A stretch of 30,457 nucleotides of DNA, taken from Pseudomonadota bacterium. GTDB taxonomy: Bacteria > Pseudomonadota > Gammaproteobacteria > Burkholderiales > Thiobacillaceae. Made by a program: the position numbers and the translations under genes. Below are positions 7,474-15,134 of the stretch, one piece after another (the first letter of the stretch is position 1; every line of letters begins with the position of its first letter). Location: NCBI GenBank assembly GCA_030836725.1, contig JAUPLV010000004.1, positions 1 through 30,457 on the forward strand, in the 5' to 3' direction. The notes beneath the pieces are model-generated. The model made no database searches, had not been told where the DNA came from, and saw only the letters and a list, made by a program, of their open reading frames with translations.

Positions 7474-8628
7474 ATGCAACAAAACAGACTCGCGGCCATG
7501 CTCGCCGCGTTGGGATTGGCCGTGCCCGGCCTCGCTATGGCCACCAACGGCATGATCATGGAAGGCTACGGCCCCATCGCCGCGGCTCTGGGCGGGGCTT
7601 CCATGGCCTATGACAATGGCACGGCCGCGATGGCCAACAATCCCGCCACGCTGGGATTGATGGCGGAAGGCAGCCGGGCCGATGTGATGGTGGGCTTTAT
7701 CGGGCCGGATGTGTCCGCGCCCGGGACAATGGGCGGATCCAGCGCGGATGCCTTCTATGGGCCGGCCTTCGGCTACGCGACCAAGCGCGGCGATCTGGTC
7801 TATGGCGCCGGCATCTACGGCCAGGGCGGGATGGGCACCGAGTACGCCAACGGCGACATGGCGCAGGTCAGCGTGGGCCGGGTGATTTTTCCGCTGGCCT
7901 ATAGCGTGAACGAGCGGTTCAACGTCGGCGGCAGCATCGACGTCGTCTGGTCCGGGATGGATCTGGTCGTCACCGGTTACGGCATCAACTTCAAGGACGA
8001 AAGCGACTTCACCGGAGCGGCCAGGGGCTACAGCCTGGCGGGCAAGCTTGGCTTCACCTACAGGCTGGGCGATGCGCTGACCGTCGGCGGCGTCTACCAG
8101 ACCGCCGGCAATCTCCCCGACCTCAAGGATGGCGCCTACAAGGTGGAAGGTTTCGACATGCCGCCCATCCTGGGCCTGGGCCTGGCCTGGCGGGCGAACG
8201 AGCGGCTGATGGTTGCCGCGGACGTCAAGGACGTGATGTGGAGCAGCAGCATGAATACCGTCACGATTTACAAGGACGGTGCGCCCATTGCGCCATTCCA
8301 GCAGGACTGGGATGACCAGATCGTGCTGTCGCTGGGCCTGGACTACACGTTCAGCGAGGCGTTCAGCGGCCGCATTGGCTACAACTACGGCAAGAATCCG
8401 ATCCCGAATCCGTTCGTCAACTACCTGTGGCCGGCAATCGTCGAAAGCCATTACACCGCTGGTTTTGCCTACGCCATCGGCAAGCCGTCGCAGATCAATT
8501 TCGCGCTGAGCGTGGTTCCGGAGAAATCGGTGACGGGCACGGGAACCGCGATGCCTTACGGCAACGGCGGCATGATCATCGACCACAGCCAGGTGAACTG
8601 GCAACTGATGTACAGCTACCGGTTCTGA
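7474..8628 (+). CDS. OmpP1/FadL-family outer-membrane porin
   Basis: A 384-residue outer-membrane beta-barrel of the FadL/TodX type, which carries hydrophobic compounds across the outer membrane. Residues 1-22 are a signal peptide (MQQNRLAAMLAALGLAVPGL, cleaved near AMA). The mature start TNGMIMEGYGPIAAALGGAS and the NNPATLGLM motif near residue 54 are typical of the family hatch region. Alternating aromatic strands follow, ending in YSYRF with the C-terminal Phe used for barrel insertion. AGGAGA lies 6-8 nt before the ATG at 7474. The MITE-like element ends about 54 bp upstream and may contribute to or disturb its promoter. A good terminator follows. The substrate cannot be told from sequence. 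Confidence 0.88.
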   Translation: MQQNRLAAMLAALGLAVPGLAMATNGMIMEGYGPIAAALGGASMAYDNGTAAMANNPATLGLMAEGSRADVMVGFIGPDVSAPGTMGGSSADAFYGPAFGYATKRGDLVYGAGIYGQGGMGTEYANGDMAQVSVGRVIFPLAYSVNERFNVGGSIDVVWSGMDLVVTGYGINFKDESDFTGAARGYSLAGKLGFTYRLGDALTVGGVYQTAGNLPDLKDGAYKVEGFDMPPILGLGLAWRANERLMVAADVKDVMWSSSMNTVTIYKDGAPIAPFQQDWDDQIVLSLGLDYTFSEAFSGRIGYNYGKNPIPNPFVNYLWPAIVESHYTAGFAYAIGKPSQINFALSVVPEKSVTGTGTAMPYGNGGMIIDHSQVNWQLMYSYRF

Positions 8629-8649
8629 CGGACGGGCGGCATGGCATCG

Positions 8650-8681
8650 AAAAGCCGGAGGCATCTTGCCCCGGCTTTTTT
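8650..8681 (+). terminator. Rho-independent terminator of the porin gene
   Basis: The stem AAAAGCCGG (8650-8658) pairs with CCGGCTTTT (8671-8679), with a 12-nt loop and a run of six T. It begins 21 bp after the stop codon of the FadL-like gene. Confidence 0.88.
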
Positions 8682-8718
8682 GATGCTTTGAAGCCTGATC
8701 ATGTGCGGAGGACGCCCG

Positions 8719-9069
8719 TCAGGTCTTGATTGTTGCACGCCCTGGTCGAGAACCCGGGCAACCCCCTGCCGTGCCGGACGTGGCCGTTCCCGCGGTCGCC
8801 GGGAAGGCTAACAGGAGGGTGTGTGGCGGGGAATTTTCTTGCTGCGCCTTAAGAGCGACCCGCATGCCTGTCTGCTTGACCGGGATTTTGATGCTGTGTC
8901 CGGTCGGGGTCATCAGGCTGGCCATGACTGCCAGCATCGCGTATGAGGCATGCCAGGGGTGCGTCCGCTTCGATTTGGGCGGCATGCTGAAAATAACGCT
9001 GGTTCCGGCCCCGCTCCATTCATACAGCTTCATGTGTTCATCATCGAGGTGTTGCGAGCTATTACGCAT
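8719..9069 (-). CDS. Small hypothetical protein
   Basis: An ORF of 116 residues that I do not recognise. The support is a good Shine-Dalgarno (CCAGGAGAATTGAT before the ATG at 9069) and its place 71 bp downstream of the EF-hand gene on the same strand, under the same predicted sigma-54 promoter. The N-terminal half (MRNSSQHLDDEHMKLYEWSG) looks protein-like. The C-terminal end, rich in Gly, Thr, Ala and Pro, looks less constrained, so the true reading may be shorter or decayed. An open frame also exists on the opposite strand but lacks a comparable ribosome-binding site. No signal peptide at the very N-terminus; one moderately hydrophobic stretch (YAMLAVMASLM) at about residues 43-53. Confidence 0.4.
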   Translation of the reverse strand: MRNSSQHLDDEHMKLYEWSGAGTSVIFSMPPKSKRTHPWHASYAMLAVMASLMTPTGHSIKIPVKQTGMRVALKAQQENSPPHTLLLAFPATAGTATSGTAGGCPGSRPGRATIKT

Positions 9070-9140
9070 ATCAATTCTCCTGGGGTTCCATTAGACCGGC
9101 AGCGATGCGGTTGCTGCCGTCGGGCTGACTGATATCGGGT

Positions 9141-9626
9141 TTAACGTCCGGTCCGCGGGTCGGGATGGACCCCTTTTTCACCTTCTATTCCGGGTGCGAT
9201 TTTTTCGTTCTTGGCAATCTGCGCTGTGTCGTTGACCAAACCGGACGGTTGAACCGAGCCCTTCTGGGTTTCAAGGCTCACGCCCAGCCCTTCCATGCGC
9301 TTTTCCGCCGGAGGACGCACCCCCACCTTGGCCGTGCTCCAAACGCCCTCAGGATATTTGGAGGCGTTGACGCGGTCGATATGGGCGCGGGCCCTGGTGT
9401 ATTCGTCCCTGCCCAGCTGGTTGTCGCGATTGGCATCGCTTTTGCGAAATGCCAGTTCTTGTCCGCCCTTGGCGACAAACTCCTCCAGGCTGACCAGCTC
9501 GTCTCCGTTGAGGTCGATTACTTTGAGCTCGGGCATGACGGGTTCGGCCAGAACCGAAGTGGTGGAGAATGCAGCCAGCGCGCCAGCGAGGGTCAATTTC
9601 AAAATGCGATGTTCAAAACGTTCCAT
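9141..9626 (-). CDS. Secreted EF-hand calcium-binding protein
   Basis: A 161-residue periplasmic or secreted protein. Residues 1-27 are a signal peptide ending TSVLA-EP. Two canonical EF-hand loops follow: D38-x-N40-x-D42 with E49 at position 12 (DLNGDELVSLEE), and D64-x-N66-x-D68 with E75 (DANRDNQLGRDE). All main Ca-binding side chains are present, so calcium binding is likely. The C-terminal third is polar and probably flexible. AGGAG lies 8 nt before the ATG at 9626, which rules against the 14-residue longer form. Upstream are a strong sigma-54 promoter (9682-9697) and two GlrR-type sites (9782-9799, 9845-9862), and the glrK-qseG-glrR operon is next door, so it is probably a GlrR target. 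Confidence 0.82.
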   Translation of the reverse strand: MERFEHRILKLTLAGALAAFSTTSVLAEPVMPELKVIDLNGDELVSLEEFVAKGGQELAFRKSDANRDNQLGRDEYTRARAHIDRVNASKYPEGVWSTAKVGVRPPAEKRMEGLGVSLETQKGSVQPSGLVNDTAQIAKNEKIAPGIEGEKGVHPDPRTGR

Positions 9627-9681
9627 GTCTATCTCCTGTGTCATTAGTGGAATCGAATGCAATTGCACTCGGACTGGATAT

Positions 9682-9697
9682 AGCCAGGATCGTGCCA
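9682..9697 (-). promoter_or_regulatory. Sigma-54 (-24/-12) promoter for the EF-hand gene
   Basis: The minus strand reads TGGCACG-ATCC-TGGCT, against the consensus TGGCACG-N4-TTGCW. The -24 block is a full match and the GG and GC pairs are exactly 10 bp apart. Transcription would start near 9671, giving a leader of about 45 nt before the start codon at 9626. Confidence 0.8.
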
Positions 9698-9781
9698 GGC
9701 ATGAATTATTGTTTTAAAACAGATGGATACGATGATTGCGCGACCACTGAGGCGAGCATGCAGGCATAAGGCGGGCGTTTT

Positions 9782-9799
9782 TGTCGCCTAATGGCGACA
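9782..9799. promoter_or_regulatory. GlrR-type binding site 1 (TGTC-N10-GACA)
   Basis: The site reads TGTCGCCTAATGGCGACA, a perfect 7-bp inverted repeat around TAAT. It fits the TGTC-N10-GACA pattern known for enterobacterial GlrR (QseF). Its centre lies about 120 bp upstream of the predicted sigma-54 start site, a normal enhancer distance. Confidence 0.7.
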
Positions 9800-9844
9800 G
9801 TTGCCGACGCATTTTTGCAACCGATTGAATTTATGGGACTATTT

Positions 9845-9862
9845 TGTCCAACTCTGGCGACA
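9845..9862. promoter_or_regulatory. GlrR-type binding site 2 (TGTC-N10-GACA)
   Basis: The site reads TGTCCAACTCTGGCGACA and again fits TGTC-N10-GACA. Its centre is 63 bp from that of site 1, six helical turns, so both sites face the same side of the DNA. Confidence 0.65.
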
Positions 9863-10045
9863 GTCTTCGCCCGGACGCCGCCGGTGCGTTAACGCAGCGA
9901 AGCTGTCTTCGCATGCCTCCGCAACCGAGGCTTTCAAAGGATCAGGGGAATCATGCGGTGCGCGATGAACGGCCCCACCCTGGCGGAATCCGGTGCCAGA
10001 AAACCCCTGGTTGTAGCGAACTGATCCGGGTCGGGTGGCCGACAC

Positions 10046-11395
10046 TCAATCTTCGTCGCGTTCCTTGAACAGGGCGGGGGTGAGGCCGTGGCGTTGCAGC
10101 AACCGGTATACCTCGGTGCGGTTGCGTCCGGCCAGCCGTGCCACTTCGCTGACCTGGCCGCGGGTGAGCTTCAAGAGCGTGATGAGGTAATCGCGTTCGA
10201 AGGTCGTCCGCGCTTCGGCCAGCGGCAGGATCTCCGCCGGTTTGTCGCGAAGCGCGCGCGCGACCAGGCTGACCGGGATGGCGGCGGTGGTGCAAAGCGC
10301 GACGCATTGCTCAAGCACGTTATGCAACTGGCGGATGTTTCCCGGCCAGTCGGCGGCCACCAGCATTTCCAGCGCGTCGGGGGCAAAGCCATGAATGCGA
10401 CGGTCGTACTTTTTGGTCAGCAGGCCGAGGAAATGCCGGGCCAGCAGCGGGATGTCCTCGCGACGCTCGCGCAGCGGCGGCAGCGTGAGGGTGACCACGT
10501 TGAGGCGGTAATACAGGTCCTCGCGGAATTCGCCGCTGACGATGGCCTCATCAAGGTTGCGGTGCGTAGCCGAGAGGATGCGCACGTCGAAGGCGCGCGT
10601 TTCAGTCGCACCGACCGGCCGTACCTCGCCTTCCTGCAGAACGCGGAGGAGCTTGACCTGCAGCGGCAACGGCATGTCGCCGATCTCGTCGAGAAAAACG
10701 GTGCCGCCCTCGGCGCTTACGAACAGGCCGGGATGGTCGCGTGCCGCCCCGGTGAAGGCGCCCTTCACGTGGCCGAACAGCTCCGATTCGAGCAGTTCGG
10801 CCGGGATCGCCCCACAGTTGATCGCGACAAAGGGTTTGTCGCGGCGAGGGCTGGCGCGGTGGATGGCGCGCGCCAGCAGCTCTTTGCCGGTTCCCGATTC
10901 GCCCTGGATCAGCAGCGACGCATCGCTCCGCGCGGCCAGCCGGGCTTCGGCCAGGAGCGTGTCCATGACCGGACTGGCAGTGACGATTTCGCTTCGCCAG
11001 CTGTCGTCGTGGGTGTCGGTACTGCCTCCTGACAAGCGGGTTGCGCGATTCAGCAGACCAATCAGCGTCGGGGCATCGTAAGGCTTGGTCAGGTAGCCGA
11101 ACAGCCCCATCTGGGTGGCGGCCACCGCGTCCGGAATGGTGCCGTGCGCGGTCAGGACGATCACCGGCAGCGCCGGGTCGCGCGCATGAATGGCGCGAAA
11201 CAGCGCCATGCCATCCATGCCGGACATCTGCATGTCGGTCAGCACGGCATCGGGCCGAGCCAATGCCAGCTGCGCCAGCGCGGCCTCGCCGCTGGCGACC
11301 GCTTCAACCCTGAAGCCGTTGGCTTCGAGCCGCAAGGTGATCAGTTCGCGTAGCGCGTCGTCGTCGTCGACGACCAGAATGCATGGTTTTTTCAT
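10046..11395 (-). CDS. glrR: Sigma-54-dependent response regulator GlrR/QseF
   Basis: A 449-residue NtrC-family activator that drives sigma-54 RNA polymerase when phosphorylated. The receiver domain (1-120) has acidic residues D10-D12, phospho-acceptor D54 (VLTDMQMSGMDG) and K104. The AAA+ domain carries Walker A GESGTGKE (165-172), the sigma-54-contact loop GAFTGA (212-217), Walker B VFLDEIGD (233-240) and the arginine-finger region EFREDLYYRLNV. The C-terminus has a DNA-binding helix-turn-helix (VSEVARLAGRNRTEVYRLLQ). Its ATG overlaps the qseG stop by 4 bp, so translation is coupled. The order glrK-qseG-glrR and the lipoprotein between identify it as GlrR rather than NtrC. Its probable operators lie just beyond its 3' end. 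Confidence 0.93.
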   Translation of the reverse strand: MKKPCILVVDDDDALRELITLRLEANGFRVEAVASGEAALAQLALARPDAVLTDMQMSGMDGMALFRAIHARDPALPVIVLTAHGTIPDAVAATQMGLFGYLTKPYDAPTLIGLLNRATRLSGGSTDTHDDSWRSEIVTASPVMDTLLAEARLAARSDASLLIQGESGTGKELLARAIHRASPRRDKPFVAINCGAIPAELLESELFGHVKGAFTGAARDHPGLFVSAEGGTVFLDEIGDMPLPLQVKLLRVLQEGEVRPVGATETRAFDVRILSATHRNLDEAIVSGEFREDLYYRLNVVTLTLPPLRERREDIPLLARHFLGLLTKKYDRRIHGFAPDALEMLVAADWPGNIRQLHNVLEQCVALCTTAAIPVSLVARALRDKPAEILPLAEARTTFERDYLITLLKLTRGQVSEVARLAGRNRTEVYRLLQRHGLTPALFKERDED

Positions 11396-11880
11396 GGCGT
11401 CCTGGATGATTCGTTACGCTGCTGCAGCGATTTCTCCAGCGCCTTGATCTGTTCGAGCTTGTCCTGCAATTCCTGGTTGCGGGCGGTCTGTTGCCTGAGT
11501 TCGATGCGCGTCCTCAGCTCTCTTTTCATGATTTCGACCAGAGCCTGCATTCGGGCATCGCCTTCGGTCAGGGCGTTGAGGGCTTTCAGGCTGCGCTCAA
11601 GCGCCTCCACATTGTCCTCGCGCTCAAGCAGGGCGATCAGTTGAAAACGACGGCTGTCGTCGAGACGGCGCTCGGTGTCCAGTCGTTCCAGTTCGCGGCG
11701 CCGCTGCTCGGGAGACAGCGAGGCCACCCGCGCCAACTCGTTAAGCAGCGCAGAAGCATCCGGCGTGCTTTGTCTTGCCTGAACGGGTTGCGTGGCCGGG
11801 ACGGAGGGACGTTCGGGCGGGACGGCACATGCGCCGAGCATCAGCAGCAGCCCGGCAGGAAATACGGATTTAATCGTCAT
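11392..11880 (-). CDS. qseG: QseG-like outer-membrane lipoprotein
   Basis: A 162-residue lipoprotein located between the kinase and regulator genes, as qseG (yfhG) is in enterobacteria, where it interacts with the GlrK/QseE kinase. The signal peptide ends in the lipobox LGAC with the lipidated Cys at residue 18 (MTIKSVFPAGLLLMLGAC). The residue after Cys is Ala, not Asp, consistent with outer-membrane sorting. The mature part is strongly helical and probably coiled coil (about residues 60-155; LEREDNVEALERSLKAL, later ELQDKLEQIKALEKSLQQ). The ATG at 11880 overlaps the glrK stop (ATGA) and the gene end overlaps the glrR start by 4 bp. A longer in-frame start at 11928 would remove the lipobox from the N-terminus and is rejected. 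Confidence 0.82.
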   Translation of the reverse strand: MTIKSVFPAGLLLMLGACAVPPERPSVPATQPVQARQSTPDASALLNELARVASLSPEQRRRELERLDTERRLDDSRRFQLIALLEREDNVEALERSLKALNALTEGDARMQALVEIMKRELRTRIELRQQTARNQELQDKLEQIKALEKSLQQRNESSRTP

Positions 11881-13382
11881 TGCGGCAAAGGCCAGGTTAA
11901 ACGGATACAGGTCGACCAGGGCGGGCAATCGACCACCTCGGCCGTGCCGCCAGCGGCCAGCAGCGATTCGCGCACGATCGACAGTCCCAGTCCGCTGCCC
12001 TTGACGGTGCTGACCGGCTGGCGTGCGCCCTGGAAAAACGGCTCGAAAACGCGATTTCGTTCTGCTTCGGGAATGCCTTCACCCTGGTCGCATACCGACA
12101 CTATCACAGCGCCGTCGGCAGGTTCGCTGTTCACCAGGATGTGTCCACCCCGGGGGCTGAACTTGACCGCGTTGGACAGCAGATTGTCGAGCACAGTTTC
12201 CAATTGGCTGCGATCGCAGTGCACTGTGGCGATGGCCAACTGCGCCTCGACCTCGATACCACGTGCTTCGAGTGCCAGCCGTTGCCGTGCCAGCACGCCA
12301 GCAAGCACCTCGGCCAGGTCTTGCGGCGTGGCCGGGGGGAGGGAGGCGTCCCGTATCATGCCGCTGTAACGGATCAGGTCCTCGATCCGCTTCTGCAGAT
12401 CGCGGCTACCGCTGTCCATGATGCCGACAATGCTGCGCTGGCGAATGTTGAGGCTGCCCGCCAGTTCGTCGTTCAGCAGCGCGACGCCTTCTCTCAACGA
12501 GGCAAGCGGGGTTTTCAGCTCGTGCGACACATGGCGCAGGAAGCGCAGCTTCTGCTCTTCAAGAAGCTGCAGGCGCTGGCGCAGCCAGTCGATTTCACGG
12601 CCCAGTTCGACGATGTCCTGAGGCCCGCTGATCGCCGGAAGCGGGCCCAGGTCGGCCCGCCCGAGCTGCTGGATCGAAGCCTTGAGCTGCTTGATCGGGC
12701 GGTTGATCATCCAGGAGAACACGGCCGCCAGCAGCAGCGTCAGGGGAATCAGCGCCAGCGCCAGCACAATCAGCCGCTGGCGGGTGGATTGCACCGTTTC
12801 CTCCAGCGCCTGCAATTCGTGCTGTACCGCGGTGTCGGCCTGGACGAGCAGGGTACGTGCGCTTGCATGCAGCAAATCGAATGACGGCTCAAGCGCGCGA
12901 AAGCGCTCGCTGCCGAGAAATTCCCCTGGCTGCAGATCTCGGTACAGCGTCCGGCTGCGGGTCTGCAGCGCGGCAAGTGTGGTGCTCGATGTGGGATCGA
13001 CAAGCAAGGTGTCGAGTCGCGCCAAGTGGTCTTGCAGTTCCTCGAAGCTCGATCGCAGGGCAGGACCGAATTCAGCGTCCTGCAGCAGATGGTATTGACC
13101 GGCGGCGCGCTGAAACTGGTTGACCGACTCGACGATCTGCCGCACGTCGCGCGTGATGGCGAGGCTGTTGCGGGTGAACTGGCGCTGGGTGTCGACCACC
13201 CCCTGCAAAATGTGCACCGCATTGATGAGGCCGCTGGCCAGCGGCACGATCAGCACCCCCATGGCAATGATGACCAGAATGGTGAACGACCGGGGGTAAT
13301 AAGGGCCAGAAAGCATCCGGACAGGAGGTCGGTGGTGATGTTGCAGCATAGCCCGATTGGCATGCGTCATGGCACTCGCCAT
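11877..13382 (-). CDS. glrK: Sensor histidine kinase GlrK/QseE
   Basis: Inner-membrane sensor kinase that phosphorylates GlrR. Numbering from the ATG at 13382, TM1 covers about 33-56 and TM2 203-225, with a helical periplasmic domain between. A HAMP-like linker (INRPIKQLKASIQQL) leads to the H-box FLRHVSHELKTPLASLREG with phospho-acceptor H287. The ATPase domain has the N-box NLLSNAVKFS, the G1 box DQGEGIPE, the F-box EPFFQG and the G2 box GSGLGLSI. No start has a clear Shine-Dalgarno; the ATG at 13316 (MLSGPYYPRSF), 22 codons in, fits GlrK N-termini better and may be the true one. The gene starts only 16 bp after gltD and overlaps qseG by 4 bp. Confidence 0.92.
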   Translation of the reverse strand: MASAMTHANRAMLQHHHRPPVRMLSGPYYPRSFTILVIIAMGVLIVPLASGLINAVHILQGVVDTQRQFTRNSLAITRDVRQIVESVNQFQRAAGQYHLLQDAEFGPALRSSFEELQDHLARLDTLLVDPTSSTTLAALQTRSRTLYRDLQPGEFLGSERFRALEPSFDLLHASARTLLVQADTAVQHELQALEETVQSTRQRLIVLALALIPLTLLLAAVFSWMINRPIKQLKASIQQLGRADLGPLPAISGPQDIVELGREIDWLRQRLQLLEEQKLRFLRHVSHELKTPLASLREGVALLNDELAGSLNIRQRSIVGIMDSGSRDLQKRIEDLIRYSGMIRDASLPPATPQDLAEVLAGVLARQRLALEARGIEVEAQLAIATVHCDRSQLETVLDNLLSNAVKFSPRGGHILVNSEPADGAVIVSVCDQGEGIPEAERNRVFEPFFQGARQPVSTVKGSGLGLSIVRESLLAAGGTAEVVDCPPWSTCIRLTWPLPQ

Positions 13383-13398
13383 GACGCATGCGCAGGGC

Positions 13399-14823
13399 TT
13401 ACAGCAAATCGAGGTAGGCCAGGATGCCCTTGGCGGCTTCGCGGCCTTCCCACACGGCGGTCACCACCAGGTCGGAACCGCGAACCATGTCGCCGCCGGC
13501 GAAGATCTTGGGGTTGGCGGTCTGGAAAGCGTGCGCTTGACCCTTGGCGATCACGCGGCCGCCCGGGTCGATGGTGATCTGGTGCTGCTCAAACCACGGC
13601 TGCGGGTTGGGGCGGAAACCGAAGGCCACGATGACGCGATCGGCCGGCACGACTTCCTCGGAGCCCGGAACCACGACGGGGGTGCGGCGGCCGCGCGCGT
13701 CGGGCGGGCCAAGCTCGGTGGTCACGAGTTTGACGCCTTCGACCTTGCCGTCGCCGACGATTTCGACCGGCTGGCGGTTCCACAGGAATTGCACGCCTTC
13801 TTCCTTGGCGTTGCCCACTTCACGCTTGGAGCCGGGCATGTTCTCCTCGTCGCGGCGATAGGCGCAGACGACGCTGGCCGCGCCCTGGCGGATGCTGGTG
13901 CGGTTGCAGTCCATCGCCGTGTCGCCGCCGCCCAGCACCACGACCCGCAGCCCCCTCATGTCCTGGTAGACCTCGTCGGGTTTGGTCAGGTCCAGGCACT
14001 TGCGCACGTTGGAAATCAGGAACGGCAGCGCTTCCAGCACGCCGGGCAGGTCTTCGCCGGGGAAGCCGCCCTTCATGTAGGTGTAGGTGCCCATGCCCAT
14101 GAACACGGCGTCGTATTCGTCGAGCAGGGTCTGCATCGGGACAGACTTTATGCCCTCTTGGGTATTGCCGACCTCAATCCCCAGGCGGAACTCGACGCCC
14201 ATGCCCTCGAACACTTCGCGGCGGCGCGTCATCACCGTCTTTTCCATCTTGAACTCGGGGATGCCGAAAGTCAGGAGGCCGCCGATCTCGTCGTAGCGGT
14301 CGTACACCACCGGCTTCACGCCGCTGCGCGCCAGCACGTCGGCGCAGCCCAGTCCCGCAGGGCCGGCGCCGATGATGGCGACCTTTTTTCCGGTCGGCAC
14401 CACGTTCGACATGTCCGGGCGCCAGCCGGCCTTGAAGGCTTCCTCGGAAATGAATTTCTCGATCTGGCCGATGGTCACCGCGCCGAAGCCGTCGTTCAGG
14501 GTGCAGGCGCCCTCGCACAGGCGGTCCTGCGGGCAGACGCGGCCGCACACCTCGGGCAGGCTGTTGGTCTGGTGCGAGAGTTCCGCCGCCTCGAACAGGC
14601 GGCCCTCGGTCACCAGCTTGAGCCAGTTTGGAATGTAATTGTGCACCGGGCACTTCCACTCGCAGTAAGGGTTGCCGCAGCCGAGGCAGCGGTCGGCCTG
14701 CTCCTGCGCGTGCGCCGTGTCCATCAGCGCGTAGATCTCGCGGAACTCGTGCTTGCGCACGTTCGCCTCGGTCTTGTCGCCGTCGCGTCGCGCCTGCTTC
14801 AAAAACTGGAATACGTCACCCAT
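13399..14823 (-). CDS. gltD: Glutamate synthase (NADPH) small subunit
   Basis: Beta subunit of bacterial GOGAT. It oxidises NADPH through FAD and passes electrons via Fe-S clusters to GltB, which makes glutamate from glutamine and 2-oxoglutarate. The 474 residues match the family. The N-terminal Fe-S domain has cysteines at about 46, 49, 54 and 58 (CLGCGNPYCEWKC) and 93, 97, 103 and 107. The FAD-binding motif is VAIIGAGPAGLGCA (about 148-161) and the NADPH-binding motif is VVVLGGGDTAMD near 295. The start MGDVFQFLKQARRD is typical. Unusually, a toxin-antitoxin pair sits between it and gltB; the toxin stop is 23 bp upstream of the gltD start. glrK follows after 16 bp. Confidence 0.97.
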   Translation of the reverse strand: MGDVFQFLKQARRDGDKTEANVRKHEFREIYALMDTAHAQEQADRCLGCGNPYCEWKCPVHNYIPNWLKLVTEGRLFEAAELSHQTNSLPEVCGRVCPQDRLCEGACTLNDGFGAVTIGQIEKFISEEAFKAGWRPDMSNVVPTGKKVAIIGAGPAGLGCADVLARSGVKPVVYDRYDEIGGLLTFGIPEFKMEKTVMTRRREVFEGMGVEFRLGIEVGNTQEGIKSVPMQTLLDEYDAVFMGMGTYTYMKGGFPGEDLPGVLEALPFLISNVRKCLDLTKPDEVYQDMRGLRVVVLGGGDTAMDCNRTSIRQGAASVVCAYRRDEENMPGSKREVGNAKEEGVQFLWNRQPVEIVGDGKVEGVKLVTTELGPPDARGRRTPVVVPGSEEVVPADRVIVAFGFRPNPQPWFEQHQITIDPGGRVIAKGQAHAFQTANPKIFAGGDMVRGSDLVVTAVWEGREAAKGILAYLDLL

Positions 14824-14846
14824 GTCTAGGTCTCAACTCTCATCGT

Positions 14847-15134
14847 TCAATTGTGTGGCCAGTCTTGCGGGGCACGGTGCTGGTGCAGGCAGGCCAGGAC
14901 AGCAACTTGGTCAGCATCAATTTCATAAAACAAACTCCAGGGAAAACGTCTCAAGCCAATGCGCCGAGTTCGTCCGTAGGCAATGGCAAACGCCGCAGGC
15001 TGGCGGCCCAATGTAGCGACCGCGGCCAGCACCGCACGCATGAACTCGTTGCCGAGTCCGGGTGCCTCAAGTTGGTACCATGCAGCGGCAGCTTCGATCT
15101 CAGCTTCGGCTTCAGGCTCGATCAGCACCTTCAT
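14847..15134 (-). CDS. ParE/RelE-superfamily toxin
   Basis: A 95-residue protein that begins MKVLIEPEAEAEIEAAAAWY and continues with the family features: a helix ending in a Trp-Tyr, GLGNEFMRAVLAAVATLGRQP, then a beta-sheet part RRIGLRRFPWSLFYEIDADQ and a C-terminal HRAPQDW. This is the plasmid-stabilisation (ParE/RelE) fold; whether it targets gyrase or mRNA cannot be told. Its ATG overlaps the antitoxin stop codon (ATGA at 15131-15134), the standard coupling of such pairs. A longer in-frame start at 15368 would run through the antitoxin and is rejected. It lies within the glutamate synthase operon, 23 bp ahead of gltD. Confidence 0.85.
   Translation of the reverse strand: MKVLIEPEAEAEIEAAAAWYQLEAPGLGNEFMRAVLAAVATLGRQPAAFAIAYGRTRRIGLRRFPWSLFYEIDADQVAVLACLHQHRAPQDWPHN

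Larger units (their letters stand above)
9627..10045. other. Intergenic regulatory region upstream of the EF-hand gene
   Basis: This 419-bp gap between glrR and the EF-hand gene has no supported gene. It holds a sigma-54 promoter and two GlrR-type operators, all listed separately. An AT-rich tract at about 9704-9719 lies between promoter and operators, where DNA bending would be expected, but no good IHF consensus was found. Nothing clear was seen in 9863-10045. Confidence 0.65.

Noticed and set aside
9097..9119. Hairpin CGGCAGC/GCTGCCG after the EF-hand gene
   Set aside because: It has a 7-bp stem and no T-tract, so it is too weak to call a terminator; it may only attenuate read-through to the small ORF.
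9951..10040. Second sigma-54-like sequence (TGGCACCGG...) beyond glrR
   Set aside because: The GG and GC pairs are 11 bp apart instead of 10, so it does not fit the strict spacing.
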